The position numbers were made by a program, and so were the translations under genes. 64,000 bases of DNA from Oceanibaculum nanhaiense (GTDB lineage: Bacteria > Pseudomonadota > Alphaproteobacteria > Oceanibaculales > Oceanibaculaceae). The number at the start of each line of letters is the position of its first letter. Within the stretch, counting starts at the first letter, position 1. Where the stretch lies: contig NZ_MPOB01000006.1 in NCBI RefSeq assembly GCF_002148795.1, forward strand, positions 186,001 through 250,000, given 5' to 3'. Shown here in pieces: positions 1-8,876 of the stretch. Below the pieces are notes generated by a model that was not told the DNA's origin, did not search any database, and saw only the letters and a program-made list of their open reading frames with translations.

Positions 1-409
1 CGCTCGACACTTCTCGCCAGCGCGGCTCCAGCGTCGGCGGATTATGCTCGAACGCCTGGTTGGAGAGGTTCAGCACCTCACCCACCTGATCCACCATCAA
101 GCTATACAGCTCACCCTGGCTTTCAACCACGATGCTCATCCCCTTGCTCTCCGCCAGCGGCGGCAGGCCAAGGCGGCGGCGCAAATCGACCGCAGTCACG
201 ATGCGGCCGCGCAGGTTCAGCGAACCGGCGATCTCCGGCGGGGCCAGCGGGATACGGGTGATCCGCTGCGGGCCCAGAACATCATGCACGAGCAGAACCG
301 GGAAGCCGAACATCTGATCGGCGACGAACACGGTGACATACTGCCGGGTCAGTTCCGCCGCCGGGTCGAAGACCTCAGTGGATTGACGGGTTACAAGATC
401 GTTTGCCAT
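1..409 (-). CDS. cheW: Chemotaxis coupling protein CheW (3' end outside the window)
   Basis: Reading leftwards from an ATG at 409, the frame begins MANDLVTRQS and stays open to the window edge, giving 136 residues. A typical CheW fold can be read: an opening QYVTVFVADQMFGFPV strand, then a stretch containing NLRGRIVTAVDLRRRLGL, then GELYSLMVDQVGEVL. CheW links methyl-accepting chemoreceptors to the CheA kinase on the cytoplasmic side of the membrane. It starts 8 bases after the cheA stop codon on the same strand, so the two are almost certainly co-transcribed and translationally coupled. The C-terminus is cut off by the window, so its completeness cannot be judged. Confidence 0.93.
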   Translation of the reverse strand, partial: MANDLVTRQSTEVFDPAAELTRQYVTVFVADQMFGFPVLLVHDVLGPQRITRIPLAPPEIAGSLNLRGRIVTAVDLRRRLGLPPLAESKGMSIVVESQGELYSLMVDQVGEVLNLSNQAFEHNPPTLEPRWREVSS

Positions 410-417
410 CTTCTACC

Positions 418-3153
418 TCACATGATCCCGATGGTCTGCGACAGGGTTTGCAGCAGAGCGTCACGGTCGTCTTTCGCGACATAATCGTTGAAACCGGCCT
501 CACGACCGCGGTCGAGGTCGCGCGGGCTGGTGTGCGAAGACAGCGCCACCATCGGCACGTCCTCCCAGCGGCTTCCCCGCACCGCCTTGGCGAAATCGAA
601 GCCGTTCATGCCGGGCATCTCGATATCGCTGACGATGACGTCGAAGTCGCGGCCTTCCTCGCAATAAGACAAGGCAACATTGGCGTTCTCCGCAGCCGTG
701 ACCTCATAGCCCGCCACGGTCAGCAGCGGCGTCAGCAGGTTGCGGAAGAACGGGCTGTCATCGACCAGCAGCACGCGCTTGCCGGTCATATCCTTCATGT
801 CCTCCGGCGCCGTCGCATCGGCGTCGAACCAGTCGGCGAAGGCCTGCGACAGGTAGTGGCCGGCATCGATGATCTCGGTCGCCTTGCCGCCGATGATGGC
901 ACTGCCCATCAGGCCGCGCCGGTCCGTCTTCATGTTGATTTCGATGCGGTCCTCGATGATATCGACGATCTCGTCCACCATCAGGCCCATCGACCGCTCC
1001 TTCTCGGCGAACACCAGCACCGGCTGGGTGCCTTCGGTCTTCACCTGATAGCCGTCGAAGATCGGCACCAGCGGCATCAGACGGCCGCGGTACTGCACCA
1101 CCGGACGGCCATCCGACCATTCGACCTTGGAGCAGTCGATCTCCTCCAGGCGCGCCACCAGGGCCAGCGGCACCGCCTTCGGGCTGTCATCGCCGGCGCG
1201 GAACACCAGCAGCGAGGTCCGCGACCGCGAGGCGCTGGAGTCGATGGCCAGGGTCTCGCTGCGCTTTTCGTCCAGCGTCACGCCGATCTCGCCGGTCGCC
1301 GCGGCGATGCCGTTGGGATCGAGGATCATGATGACGCTGCCATCGCCCAGGATGGTGTTGCCCGAGAACAGCGAAATCGAGCGCAGGATCGGCGCCACCG
1401 GCTTCACCACGATTTCCTCGGTATCGAACACGCGATCGACGATGATGCCGAAGGTGTAGGTGCCGACCTGGGTAACGACGATGAAGCTGTCGCGCTCGCC
1501 GTCGGTCTCCACGGAGTCCATGTCGAGCATCTTCGCCAGCGAGACCAGCGGCAGCAGGCGGTCGCGCAGGCGCAGCACCGGCACATTGTTCAGCATCTCG
1601 ATCTGATGCTCGGAATTGTTCGACGCCCGCACCAGCTCGACCACACTGATCTGCGGAATTGCGAAACGCTCGCCCCGGCATTCGACGACCAGCGCCGAGA
1701 CGATGGCCAGCGTCAGCGGGATCTTGATCATGAAGGTCGAGCCCTTGCCTTCCTGGCTGTTGAGCTCGATGGTGCCGCCGATCTTCTCGATGTTGGTGCG
1801 CACCACATCCATGCCGACGCCGCGCCCGGAGACCGAAGTCACCTGCGCCGCCGTCGAGAAGCCGGCCTTGAAGATGAACTGCTGAATCTGCTGCATGGTC
1901 ATGCCTTCGAGCTCGGCCTCGGTGGCCAGCCCGTTCTGCAGCACCTTCTGCTTGATCTTCTCGATGTTCAGGCCGCGCCCATCATCGTTGATCTTGATGA
2001 TGATATGGCCGCCTTCGTGATAGGCGTTCAGCGTGATGACGCCGGTATCCGGCTTGCCGGCCGCCACACGGTCGACAATCGATTCGATGCCGTGATCGGC
2101 GGAGTTGCGCACCATGTGGGTGAGCGGATCCTTGATCAGCTCCAGCACCTGACGGTCAAGTTCGGTATCGGCGCCCAGCATGCGCAGATCGATCTTCTTG
2201 CCCAGTTCGTGCGACAGGTCACGCACGATGCGCGGCAGCTTCGCCCAGGCATTGCCGATCGGCTGCATGCGGGTCTTCATGACGCCGTCCTGCAGTTCCG
2301 ATGTCACCTGCGAGAGCCGCTGCAACGGCACGGTGAATTCCGAATCCTTGTAGCGCCGCATGATCTGCAGCAGCTGATTGCGGGTCAGCACCAGCTCGCT
2401 GACCATCGTCATCAGGTTTTCCAGCAGTTCGACCGAGACGCGGATATTCTGGTTGGCGACCGAGGAGTCCTTGCTCTCATCGGCGTTCCGCGCGACCTCT
2501 GTCGCAGGCTTCTTGGCAGCCGGAACGGCGGCCGGCTTGCTCGGCACGGCGGCAACCACCGGCTCATCTTCCTGCTCGGGCTGCGACGTGGCCATGTCTT
2601 CCGGCCCGGGCGTCGCCATGAAAACCGCTTCCAGCTCGTCCAGCGATACTTCACCCGGCCGCGTGCCGATTTCAGCATCGCCGCCGCCCATCGCCACGAC
2701 CTCTTCCTCAGCGGCCATCACAGGCTCTTCGGCGGCGGTGGCGGTCTCGGCAACGGATTCGATGGTGATGCTGGTCTCGCCCGCCGCCATTGCGTTGAGG
2801 GCCGCGATCAGATCATTGTCCTCGCCTTCCGGCTCGGCCTCGGTCTGCTCCAGCGTCTGGATGATCATCTTGATACGGTCGAGCGAGGCCAGGATCAGCG
2901 TCACCGCCTGCGGCGTCACTTCCAGCTCGCCATCGCGGAACCGGCCCAGCACGTTCTCCGATGCATGGGCGACGGCTTCAAGCCGCGGCAGCCCCAGGAA
3001 CCCGCAGGTGCCCTTGATGGTGTGAACGATGCGGAAAATATTGCTGAGCAGTTCCGGATCGTTCGGGTTCTGCTCCAGGCGCACCAGCTCAACATCCAGC
3101 GTTCCTAGATTTTCGACCGTCTCCGTCAGGAATTCGTTGAGCAGATCATCCAT
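418..3153 (-). CDS. cheA: Hybrid chemotaxis histidine kinase CheA with C-terminal receiver domain
   Basis: A 911-residue kinase that autophosphorylates in response to chemoreceptor state. Domain order: an Hpt domain (about 1-105) with phospho-acceptor His44 in RIVHTIKGTCGFLG; an acidic/Pro-rich linker; a dimerisation helix pair (about 230-290); a HATPase with N-box near residue 346 (HMVRNSADHG) and the GRGVGMDVV G-box; a CheW-like domain (about 490-640); a second, more divergent CheW-like segment (about 650-770); and a CheY-type receiver (about 789-911) with acidic pocket at 798-799, likely phosphorylated Asp843 (SDIEMPG) and conserved Lys894. The receiver may act as a phosphate sink or in-cis output. 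Start ATG at 3153 has AAGGA upstream. cheW follows by 8 bases. The family call is secure; the signalling pathway it feeds is not shown here. Confidence 0.95.
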   Translation of the reverse strand: MDDLLNEFLTETVENLGTLDVELVRLEQNPNDPELLSNIFRIVHTIKGTCGFLGLPRLEAVAHASENVLGRFRDGELEVTPQAVTLILASLDRIKMIIQTLEQTEAEPEGEDNDLIAALNAMAAGETSITIESVAETATAAEEPVMAAEEEVVAMGGGDAEIGTRPGEVSLDELEAVFMATPGPEDMATSQPEQEDEPVVAAVPSKPAAVPAAKKPATEVARNADESKDSSVANQNIRVSVELLENLMTMVSELVLTRNQLLQIMRRYKDSEFTVPLQRLSQVTSELQDGVMKTRMQPIGNAWAKLPRIVRDLSHELGKKIDLRMLGADTELDRQVLELIKDPLTHMVRNSADHGIESIVDRVAAGKPDTGVITLNAYHEGGHIIIKINDDGRGLNIEKIKQKVLQNGLATEAELEGMTMQQIQQFIFKAGFSTAAQVTSVSGRGVGMDVVRTNIEKIGGTIELNSQEGKGSTFMIKIPLTLAIVSALVVECRGERFAIPQISVVELVRASNNSEHQIEMLNNVPVLRLRDRLLPLVSLAKMLDMDSVETDGERDSFIVVTQVGTYTFGIIVDRVFDTEEIVVKPVAPILRSISLFSGNTILGDGSVIMILDPNGIAAATGEIGVTLDEKRSETLAIDSSASRSRTSLLVFRAGDDSPKAVPLALVARLEEIDCSKVEWSDGRPVVQYRGRLMPLVPIFDGYQVKTEGTQPVLVFAEKERSMGLMVDEIVDIIEDRIEINMKTDRRGLMGSAIIGGKATEIIDAGHYLSQAFADWFDADATAPEDMKDMTGKRVLLVDDSPFFRNLLTPLLTVAGYEVTAAENANVALSYCEEGRDFDVIVSDIEMPGMNGFDFAKAVRGSRWEDVPMVALSSHTSPRDLDRGREAGFNDYVAKDDRDALLQTLSQTIGIM

Positions 3154-3345
3154 GCTAGACCGTCCTTAAATCATGTAGCCGCGAGAGCGCCGTCAGCGAC
3201 GATTTCGCCACGACCATATTAACCAATGACCCCCATACTGAAACAGGACCTTTAAAACTTAGTAAACGAGGGAAAAGATTTTTCGTAAAATCGTACGCAA
3301 TCGACATTTCGCGCTTTATTGCCGATTCTTGCCGACCGCGCCGGC
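3154..3345 (-). promoter_or_regulatory. AT-rich intergenic region upstream of cheA
   Basis: About 190 bases between the chpT stop and the cheA start. It is visibly AT-richer than the flanks and must carry the cheA promoter. A small inverted repeat (GATTTT, 4-base loop, AAAATC at 3277-3292) is followed on the minus strand by TTTT and could be a weak terminator for chpT. No confident -10/-35 pair could be assigned. Confidence 0.4.
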
Positions 3346-3987
3346 CTATACAGACAAGGTTATGGCGCCGGCTTCCCTGACAATGTGCACCCGATTTCCG
3401 CGCCGGGCCGCGAGCATGCCGGCGAGATAGGCCGGCGCTGCCCGGGCGTCAAGTTCAGCCGGCGCGCCTGAATCGGCCATGCCCGCCTCCAGCGCCCCTT
3501 CCGTGGCTGCCTCCAGCTTCGCACCTTCACCTTGCGCAAGGGCACGGAACGCCGCCGGGTCACCCACCGCTCCCCCCATCGGGCCGCCCTCGATGCGCAA
3601 CAGCCCGCCACGCGGCAGGGATTCGGCGGCTATAATGCCAAGCAGGAGCAGCAGACGGGCGCCACCCGGTTCCGGCGGCAGGCGGTCGAGGCTCCAGTCG
3701 AGCCTCACCTTGCCCTCCTGCAGATAGCCGTCGAGCAGGCGGCGGCACTCATCGACGGGGAAATTGTCGCGTTCGCCGGCGCTGCCGAAGGCGACACGGA
3801 ACAGGCTGAGCTTTGCCGAGAGCTGACGCGCGCTGCGACCGACCAGCGACATCGCCTCGTCAGCCATATCATCCTCGCCGAACTCCTCGACCAGCTCGAT
3901 GCCATTGACGATGGCGCCGGCCGGGCTGATCAGGTCGTGGCACAGGCGGGAGATCAAAAGATCCATGACCCGCAACTCGATCTGCAT
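3346..3987 (-). CDS. chpT: ChpT-like histidine phosphotransferase
   Basis: 213 residues resembling the alphaproteobacterial ChpT family: a helical hairpin with a histidine-kinase-like DHp region followed by a degenerate ATPase-like domain that does not use ATP. The phospho-acceptor is likely His17 in SRLCHDLISPAGA. In Caulobacter, ChpT relays phosphate from the hybrid kinase CckA to CtrA and CpdR; this role is known for the family and inferred here. The start at 3987 was chosen because a clear AAGGAGA lies about 6 bases upstream; an upstream GTG would add about 32 unlikely residues. The C-terminal half is Ala/Gly-rich and weakly conserved. It lies beside cheA but is probably a separate unit. 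Confidence 0.8.
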   Translation of the reverse strand: MQIELRVMDLLISRLCHDLISPAGAIVNGIELVEEFGEDDMADEAMSLVGRSARQLSAKLSLFRVAFGSAGERDNFPVDECRRLLDGYLQEGKVRLDWSLDRLPPEPGGARLLLLLGIIAAESLPRGGLLRIEGGPMGGAVGDPAAFRALAQGEGAKLEAATEGALEAGMADSGAPAELDARAAPAYLAGMLAARRGNRVHIVREAGAITLSV

Positions 3988-4055
3988 TCGCGTCTCCTTT
4001 TGCTCTATCCTGCCCGCCTTGAGCGCAATAAACGAGACGAGGCTCAGAAACCGGC

Positions 4056-4265
4056 ATGAATTCCAACCGATATCCCCCCTCACCCCATCGCGGCGTGAAC
4101 ACCCTGGTTCCGGGCGCCCTGGTGCGCCACCCGACAGAAACGGACTGGGGCACAGGGCAGGTTCAATCCGTGATCGGCAACCGCATCACCGTCAATTTCG
4201 AGCATGTGGGTAAACAATTGATAAATGGCGACGTGATCGCTTTGGTTCCGCTGGACGAAGCGTGA
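4056..4265 (+). CDS. DUF3553 family small protein
   Basis: 69 residues containing the compact motif PGALVRHPTETDWGTGQVQSV followed by a beta-rich stretch (NRITVNFEHVGK). This matches the short DUF3553 family, common in alphaproteobacteria and of unknown function; the fold suggests an SH3/Tudor-like small barrel. It is transcribed divergently from chpT with its start only about 70 bases away, so the two promoters must overlap. The N-terminal residues before PGALV are not conserved-looking, so a slightly later start is possible. Confidence 0.72.
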   Translation: MNSNRYPPSPHRGVNTLVPGALVRHPTETDWGTGQVQSVIGNRITVNFEHVGKQLINGDVIALVPLDEA

Positions 4266-4338
4266 CGGATCGCGCTAGGCCTAGGCTGTAAACGGGTCAG
4301 ACAACACATAAGACCTGAGAATCATGAGGGAGAAAGCC

Positions 4339-6108
4339 ATGCCGCAGGACGGAGAGAAGCCGTCAGGCGAAGCCGCAGCCATTGCCCCCGTATCCCATCG
4401 GCCGGGCCGCCAATTGGGGAAACTTGCAGGCCGCGACGGCGAGGCGGGCCAGCGCCGGGCGCGCGCCTTCGCCAAAGGGCGGCAGGTCGATCCGAAGGCG
4501 CTGGCGGAACTCGACTGGCTGCTGGAAGACCGTCCGAAAAGCCGCGACCAGCTGATCGAGCATCTGCACGTCATCCAGGATCATTACGGCCATCTCTCAG
4601 CCCGGCATCTGGCGGCGCTCGCCCATCTGATGCGCCTGCCGATGGCGGAAGTGTACGAAGTCGCCACCTTCTACGCCCATTTCGACGTGGTGAAGGAAGG
4701 CGAGGAGGCGCCCGGCCTGACGATCCGCATCTGCGACAGCCTGAGCTGCCAGATGAACGGCGCCGAGGCGATCATCGCCGATCTGCAGGCCAACCCGCCC
4801 GCCGGCCGCCGCGTCCTGCGCGCACCCTGCATGGGCGCCTGCGACAAGGGCCCCGTCGTCGCCTATGGACGCACCCAGCTGACCGGCTGCACAGCGGAGA
4901 TGCTGCGTGCCGGCGGCCCCTTCCCGCTGCCGGAGACTGTGCCCTATGACGAGCTGGACGCCTATATCGAGGGCGGCGGCTACGCGCTGCTGCACGATCT
5001 GCGCGAGGACCGGCTGACCGCCGATTCCATCATCGAACAGCTGGGTGCCGCCGGACTGCGCGGGCTCGGCGGCGCCGGCTTCCCGACCGACCGGAAATGG
5101 GCGATGGTTCGCGCCCAGCCCGGCCCGAAATATCTGGCTATCAACGCCGATGAGGGCGAGCCCGGCACCTTCAAGGACCGCTTCTATATGGAGCGCGATC
5201 CGCACCGGCTGTTCGAGGGCATGCTGATCGCGGCGACGGTCACCGGCTGCGACGACATCTATCTCTATCTGCGCGACGAATATCCGCATCTGCGCGCCAC
5301 CCTCGCCACTGAACTGCACCATCTGCGCGAATCCGGCATCGCCGGTGATATCCGGATTCATCTGCGGCGCGGTGCCGGGGCGTATATCTGCGGCGAGGAA
5401 TCGGCGATGATCGAATCGATCGAGGGCAAGCGCGGCCTGCCCCGCCACCGCCCGCCCTATGTTGCGGAGAAGGGCCTGTTCGGCCGGCCGACGCTGGTGA
5501 ACAATGTCGAGACGCTGTTCTGGGTGCGCGACATCCTGCAGGATGGGCCGGACTGGTTCGCCGGGCTGGGCCGGCGTGGCCACAAGGGCATCCGCGCCTT
5601 CTCCGTCTCTGGCCGTGTGAAGGAACCAGGCGTGAAGCTGGCGCCGGCCGGCATCACCACGCGCGAGCTGATTGAGGAATATTGCGGCGGCATGGCGGAC
5701 GGCCACAGATTCAAGGCCTATCTGCCAGGCGGCGCCTCGGGCGGCATATTGCCGGCCAGCCTCGCCGACATCCCGCTCGATTTCGGCACCCTGGCCGAGC
5801 ATGACAGCTTCGTCGGCAGCCACGCCGTCATCATCCTGTCCGACCGCGACAACACCGCCGATGCCGCCCTGAACCTGATGCGCTTCTTCGCCCATGAGAG
5901 CTGCGGCCAGTGCACGCCCTGCCGGCTGGGCACCGAAAAGGCGGCGACCCTGATGGCGGAACCGGAATGGGACGAGGCGCTGCTGGGCGAGCTGGCGCAG
6001 GCGATGCGCGACGCCTCGATCTGCGGGCTGGGTCAGGCGGCCCCCAACCCGATGACCAGCGTACTGAAATTCTTCCCCGAAGATATTGCGGCACGGAGGG
6101 AGCCATGA
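4339..6108 (+). CDS. fdsB: NAD-dependent formate dehydrogenase beta subunit, NuoE-NuoF fusion
   Basis: 589 residues joining two modules that are separate genes (fdsG, fdsB) in many bacteria. The N-terminal NuoE/FdsG-like thioredoxin-fold domain (about 40-190) has four [2Fe-2S] cysteines at about 132, 137, 164 and 168 (CDSLSC...CMGAC). The C-terminal NuoF-like domain (about 215-589) has the FMN/NADH signatures GLGGAGFPTDRKW and NADEGEPGTFKDR, and a [4Fe-4S] site in SCGQCTPCR plus ICGLG near the end. It passes electrons from the formate-oxidising subunit to NAD+ in the cytoplasm. The ATG at 4339 is preferred over the one at 4324 because AGGGAG sits 5-8 bases before it. It overlaps the alpha-subunit gene by ATGA. 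The two-subunit layout resembles Methylorubrum Fdh1. Confidence 0.9.
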   Translation: MPQDGEKPSGEAAAIAPVSHRPGRQLGKLAGRDGEAGQRRARAFAKGRQVDPKALAELDWLLEDRPKSRDQLIEHLHVIQDHYGHLSARHLAALAHLMRLPMAEVYEVATFYAHFDVVKEGEEAPGLTIRICDSLSCQMNGAEAIIADLQANPPAGRRVLRAPCMGACDKGPVVAYGRTQLTGCTAEMLRAGGPFPLPETVPYDELDAYIEGGGYALLHDLREDRLTADSIIEQLGAAGLRGLGGAGFPTDRKWAMVRAQPGPKYLAINADEGEPGTFKDRFYMERDPHRLFEGMLIAATVTGCDDIYLYLRDEYPHLRATLATELHHLRESGIAGDIRIHLRRGAGAYICGEESAMIESIEGKRGLPRHRPPYVAEKGLFGRPTLVNNVETLFWVRDILQDGPDWFAGLGRRGHKGIRAFSVSGRVKEPGVKLAPAGITTRELIEEYCGGMADGHRFKAYLPGGASGGILPASLADIPLDFGTLAEHDSFVGSHAVIILSDRDNTADAALNLMRFFAHESCGQCTPCRLGTEKAATLMAEPEWDEALLGELAQAMRDASICGLGQAAPNPMTSVLKFFPEDIAARREP

Positions 6109-8873
6109 CGGACGCCATCCGCTTCACCCTGGACGGGCGCGCGGTCGAGGCTGCGCCTGGCGAGACCTTGTGGCAGGCCGCACAGCGTCTGGGCATCGAG
6201 ATACCGCATCTCTGTCATAAGCCAGCCCCCGGCTACCGGCCCGACGGCAATTGCCGCGCCTGCATGGTGGAGATCGAGGGCGAGCGCACGCTGGCTGCCT
6301 CCTGCATCCGCGCACCCGCGCCGGACATGAAGGTGAAGACCGCCTCCGAGCGCGCCAAAGCGTCGCGCCGCACCATCTTCGAGCTGCTGCTGGCCGACCA
6401 GCCGGCGCGAGAACAGGCGCATGATCCGGCCAGCGGCTTCTGGCACTGGGCCGAGGCGATGGATATCGCCGACAGCCGCTTCCCGAAGCGCGCCGCGCGC
6501 CCGAATCCTGATTCCAGCCACCCCGCCATCGCCGTGAACATGGATGCCTGCATCCAGTGCAACCTGTGCGTTCGCGCCTGCCGCGAGGTACAGGTGAATG
6601 ACGTGATCGGCATGGCCGGGCGCGGCCACCATGCCGAGATCGTGTTCGATTTCGGCGACCCGATGGGGGACAGCACCTGCGTGGCCTGCGGCGAATGCGT
6701 GCAGGCCTGCCCGACCGGCGCGCTGATGCCGGCAAGCCTGCTGAAGAAGGACGGCCTGCCTGCCAAGCAGCCGGAGCGCGAAGTGGACAGCCTATGCCCC
6801 TATTGCGGCGTCGGCTGCCAGCTAACCTTCCAAATATCGGATAACCGAATCCTTGCAGTGAAGGGCCGCGACGGGCCAGCCAACCACAACCGGCTGTGCG
6901 TGAAGGGGCGCTACGGCTTCGACTATGTGCATTCGCCGGAACGGCTGACCAGGCCGCTGATCCGCCGCGAGGATGCGCCGAAGCAGCGCGCGCTGGAGGT
7001 CGATCCCGCCAACCCGCTGACCCATTTCCGCGAGGCAAGCTGGGAGGAGGCGCTGGAAGTCGCAGCATCCGGCCTCGCCCGCATCCGCAACACGAACGGG
7101 CCGAACGCGCTGGCCGGCTTCGGCTCGGCCAAGGGCTCGAACGAGGAGGCCTACCTGTTCCAGAAGCTGGTGCGCACCGGCTTCGGCACCAACAATATCG
7201 ATCACTGCACAAGGCTGTGCCACGCCTCCTCGGTCGCGGCGCTGATGGAGGGTATCGGCTCCGGCGCGGTGACCGCGCCCTTCTATGAGTGCGCAAATTC
7301 CGACGTCATCATCGTCATCGGCGCCACGCCGACGGTGAACCATCCGGTCGCCGCCACCTTCATCAAGAACGCCGTGAAGCGCGGCGCGAAGCTGGTGGTC
7401 ATCGACCCGCGTGGCCAGGGGCTGACGCGCCACGCCCATCTGCATCTGCAATTCCGGGGCGGCACCGATGTCGCGCTGCTGAACGGCATGATCCACACCA
7501 TCATCGCGGAAGGGCTGACCGACCCCGCCTACATCGAGCGCTTCACCGAGGGCTTCGAGGAGCTGAAGGCCCGCACCGCCGCCTTCAGCCCGGAGAAGAT
7601 GGAAGGTGTCTGCGGCATTCCCGCCGAGCGTATCCGCGAGGTCGCACGGCTCTATGCCACGGCGAAGGCGGCGATGATCTTCTGGGGCATGGGCATCTCG
7701 CAACACACCCACGGCACCGACAATGCGCGCTGCCTGATCGCGCTGGCGCTGCTGACCGGCCAGATCGGCCGGCCCGGCACCGGGCTGCACCCGTTGCGCG
7801 GCCAGAACAATGTGCAGGGGGCGTCGGATGCCGGGCTGATCCCGATGTTCCTGCCGGATTACCAGCCGGTCGAGGACGCGGCAGTGCGCGATGCCTTCGA
7901 GGCAGAATGGGCGGCCGCCATCGCCCCCAACAAGGGCCTGACCGTGGTCGAGATCATGAATGCCGCCCATCGCGGCGAGATACGCGGCATGTACATCATG
8001 GGTGAGAACCCGGCCATGTCGGACCCGGACCAGACCCATGTGCGCGAGGCTTTGGCAAAGCTGGATCATCTGGTGGTGCAGGAAATCTTCCTGACCGAGA
8101 CCGCCGCCTTCGCCGATATCATCCTGCCGGCCACCGCCTTCCCGGAGAAGGATGGCAGTTTCACCAACACCAACCGGCAGGTGCAAATCGGCCGCAAGGC
8201 CATCGATGCGCCGGGCGAGGCGCGGCAGGACTGGTGGATCATCCAGGAACTCGCCAACCGGCTGGGCCTCGGCTGGAATTATGGCCACCCGCGCGACGCC
8301 TATGAGGAGACGCGCGGCCTGATGCCCTCGATCCGGGGCATCGGCTGGGACCGGCTGGAACGCGAGGGCTCCGTCACCTACCCGTGCGACAGTGCGGACG
8401 ATCCGGGGCAGGAGGTGATCTTCGGCGACGGTTTCCCGACGGCAAGCGGCAAGGCGCGCTTTGTTGCCGCCGACATCGTGCCGCCAGACGAGATACCGGA
8501 CACGGAATATCCGTTCATCCTGACCACCGGGCGAGTGCTGGAACACTGGCATACCGGGGCGATGACGCGCCGCGCCACCGTGCTGGACGCCATCGAGCCG
8601 GAACCCTTCTGCCATCTGTCGCCCGCCGACCTGGTGACGGCCGGCATCGAACCGGGAGACACGATCCGCGTGCGCACACGGCGCGGCGCCATCGCGCTGA
8701 AGGCGCGCGCCGACCGCGACGTGCCCAGCGGCACGATCTTCATTCCGTTCTGCTATGCCGAGGCGGCGGTCAATTTCCTGACCAACCCGGCGCTCGATCC
8801 CGATGGCAAGATACCGGAGCTGAAATTCTGCGCCGCCCGTGTCGAACGCACCAACCTGGAAGCGGCGGAGTAG
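6105..8873 (+). CDS. fdsA: NAD-dependent formate dehydrogenase alpha (molybdo/tungsto-pterin) subunit
   Basis: 922 residues that oxidise formate to CO2 at a bis-MGD metal centre. N-terminal NuoG-like [2Fe-2S] domain (1-80; CHKPAPGYRPDGNCRAC), two [4Fe-4S] motifs near 149 and 190 (CIQCNLC, CVACGEC), a further [4Fe-4S] motif near 231 (CPYCGVGC) at the entry to the catalytic domain, and Cys372 in DHCTRLCHA as the metal ligand (a cysteine, not selenocysteine). A molybdopterin dinucleotide-binding domain fills the last ~120 residues. The ATG at 6105 overlaps the upstream stop; longer readings only run into the previous gene. No fdhD/fdsC or fdsD gene follows, so the sulfuration chaperone must lie elsewhere. 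Mo versus W cannot be told from sequence. Confidence 0.93.
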   Translation: MTDAIRFTLDGRAVEAAPGETLWQAAQRLGIEIPHLCHKPAPGYRPDGNCRACMVEIEGERTLAASCIRAPAPDMKVKTASERAKASRRTIFELLLADQPAREQAHDPASGFWHWAEAMDIADSRFPKRAARPNPDSSHPAIAVNMDACIQCNLCVRACREVQVNDVIGMAGRGHHAEIVFDFGDPMGDSTCVACGECVQACPTGALMPASLLKKDGLPAKQPEREVDSLCPYCGVGCQLTFQISDNRILAVKGRDGPANHNRLCVKGRYGFDYVHSPERLTRPLIRREDAPKQRALEVDPANPLTHFREASWEEALEVAASGLARIRNTNGPNALAGFGSAKGSNEEAYLFQKLVRTGFGTNNIDHCTRLCHASSVAALMEGIGSGAVTAPFYECANSDVIIVIGATPTVNHPVAATFIKNAVKRGAKLVVIDPRGQGLTRHAHLHLQFRGGTDVALLNGMIHTIIAEGLTDPAYIERFTEGFEELKARTAAFSPEKMEGVCGIPAERIREVARLYATAKAAMIFWGMGISQHTHGTDNARCLIALALLTGQIGRPGTGLHPLRGQNNVQGASDAGLIPMFLPDYQPVEDAAVRDAFEAEWAAAIAPNKGLTVVEIMNAAHRGEIRGMYIMGENPAMSDPDQTHVREALAKLDHLVVQEIFLTETAAFADIILPATAFPEKDGSFTNTNRQVQIGRKAIDAPGEARQDWWIIQELANRLGLGWNYGHPRDAYEETRGLMPSIRGIGWDRLEREGSVTYPCDSADDPGQEVIFGDGFPTASGKARFVAADIVPPDEIPDTEYPFILTTGRVLEHWHTGAMTRRATVLDAIEPEPFCHLSPADLVTAGIEPGDTIRVRTRRGAIALKARADRDVPSGTIFIPFCYAEAAVNFLTNPALDPDGKIPELKFCAARVERTNLEAAE

Positions 8874-8876
8874 CCC

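Noticed and set aside
403-3108. 901-codon open frame on the plus strand
   Set aside because: It is the exact antisense of cheA. Its translation is His/Arg/Gln-rich without any domain, as expected from complementing GC-rich codons.
5910-6104. N-terminal extension of the formate dehydrogenase alpha subunit
   Set aside because: It overlaps the end of the beta-subunit gene in another frame; the ATG at 6105 gives the standard [2Fe-2S] N-terminus and an ATGA overlap.
7201-7230. Selenocysteine in the formate dehydrogenase active site
   Set aside because: The active-site codon in DHCTRLCHA is TGC (cysteine), not TGA.
6822-8615. 597-codon minus-strand open frame inside the formate dehydrogenase gene
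   Set aside because: Antisense of fdsA, whose cluster and cofactor motifs are continuous on the plus strand.
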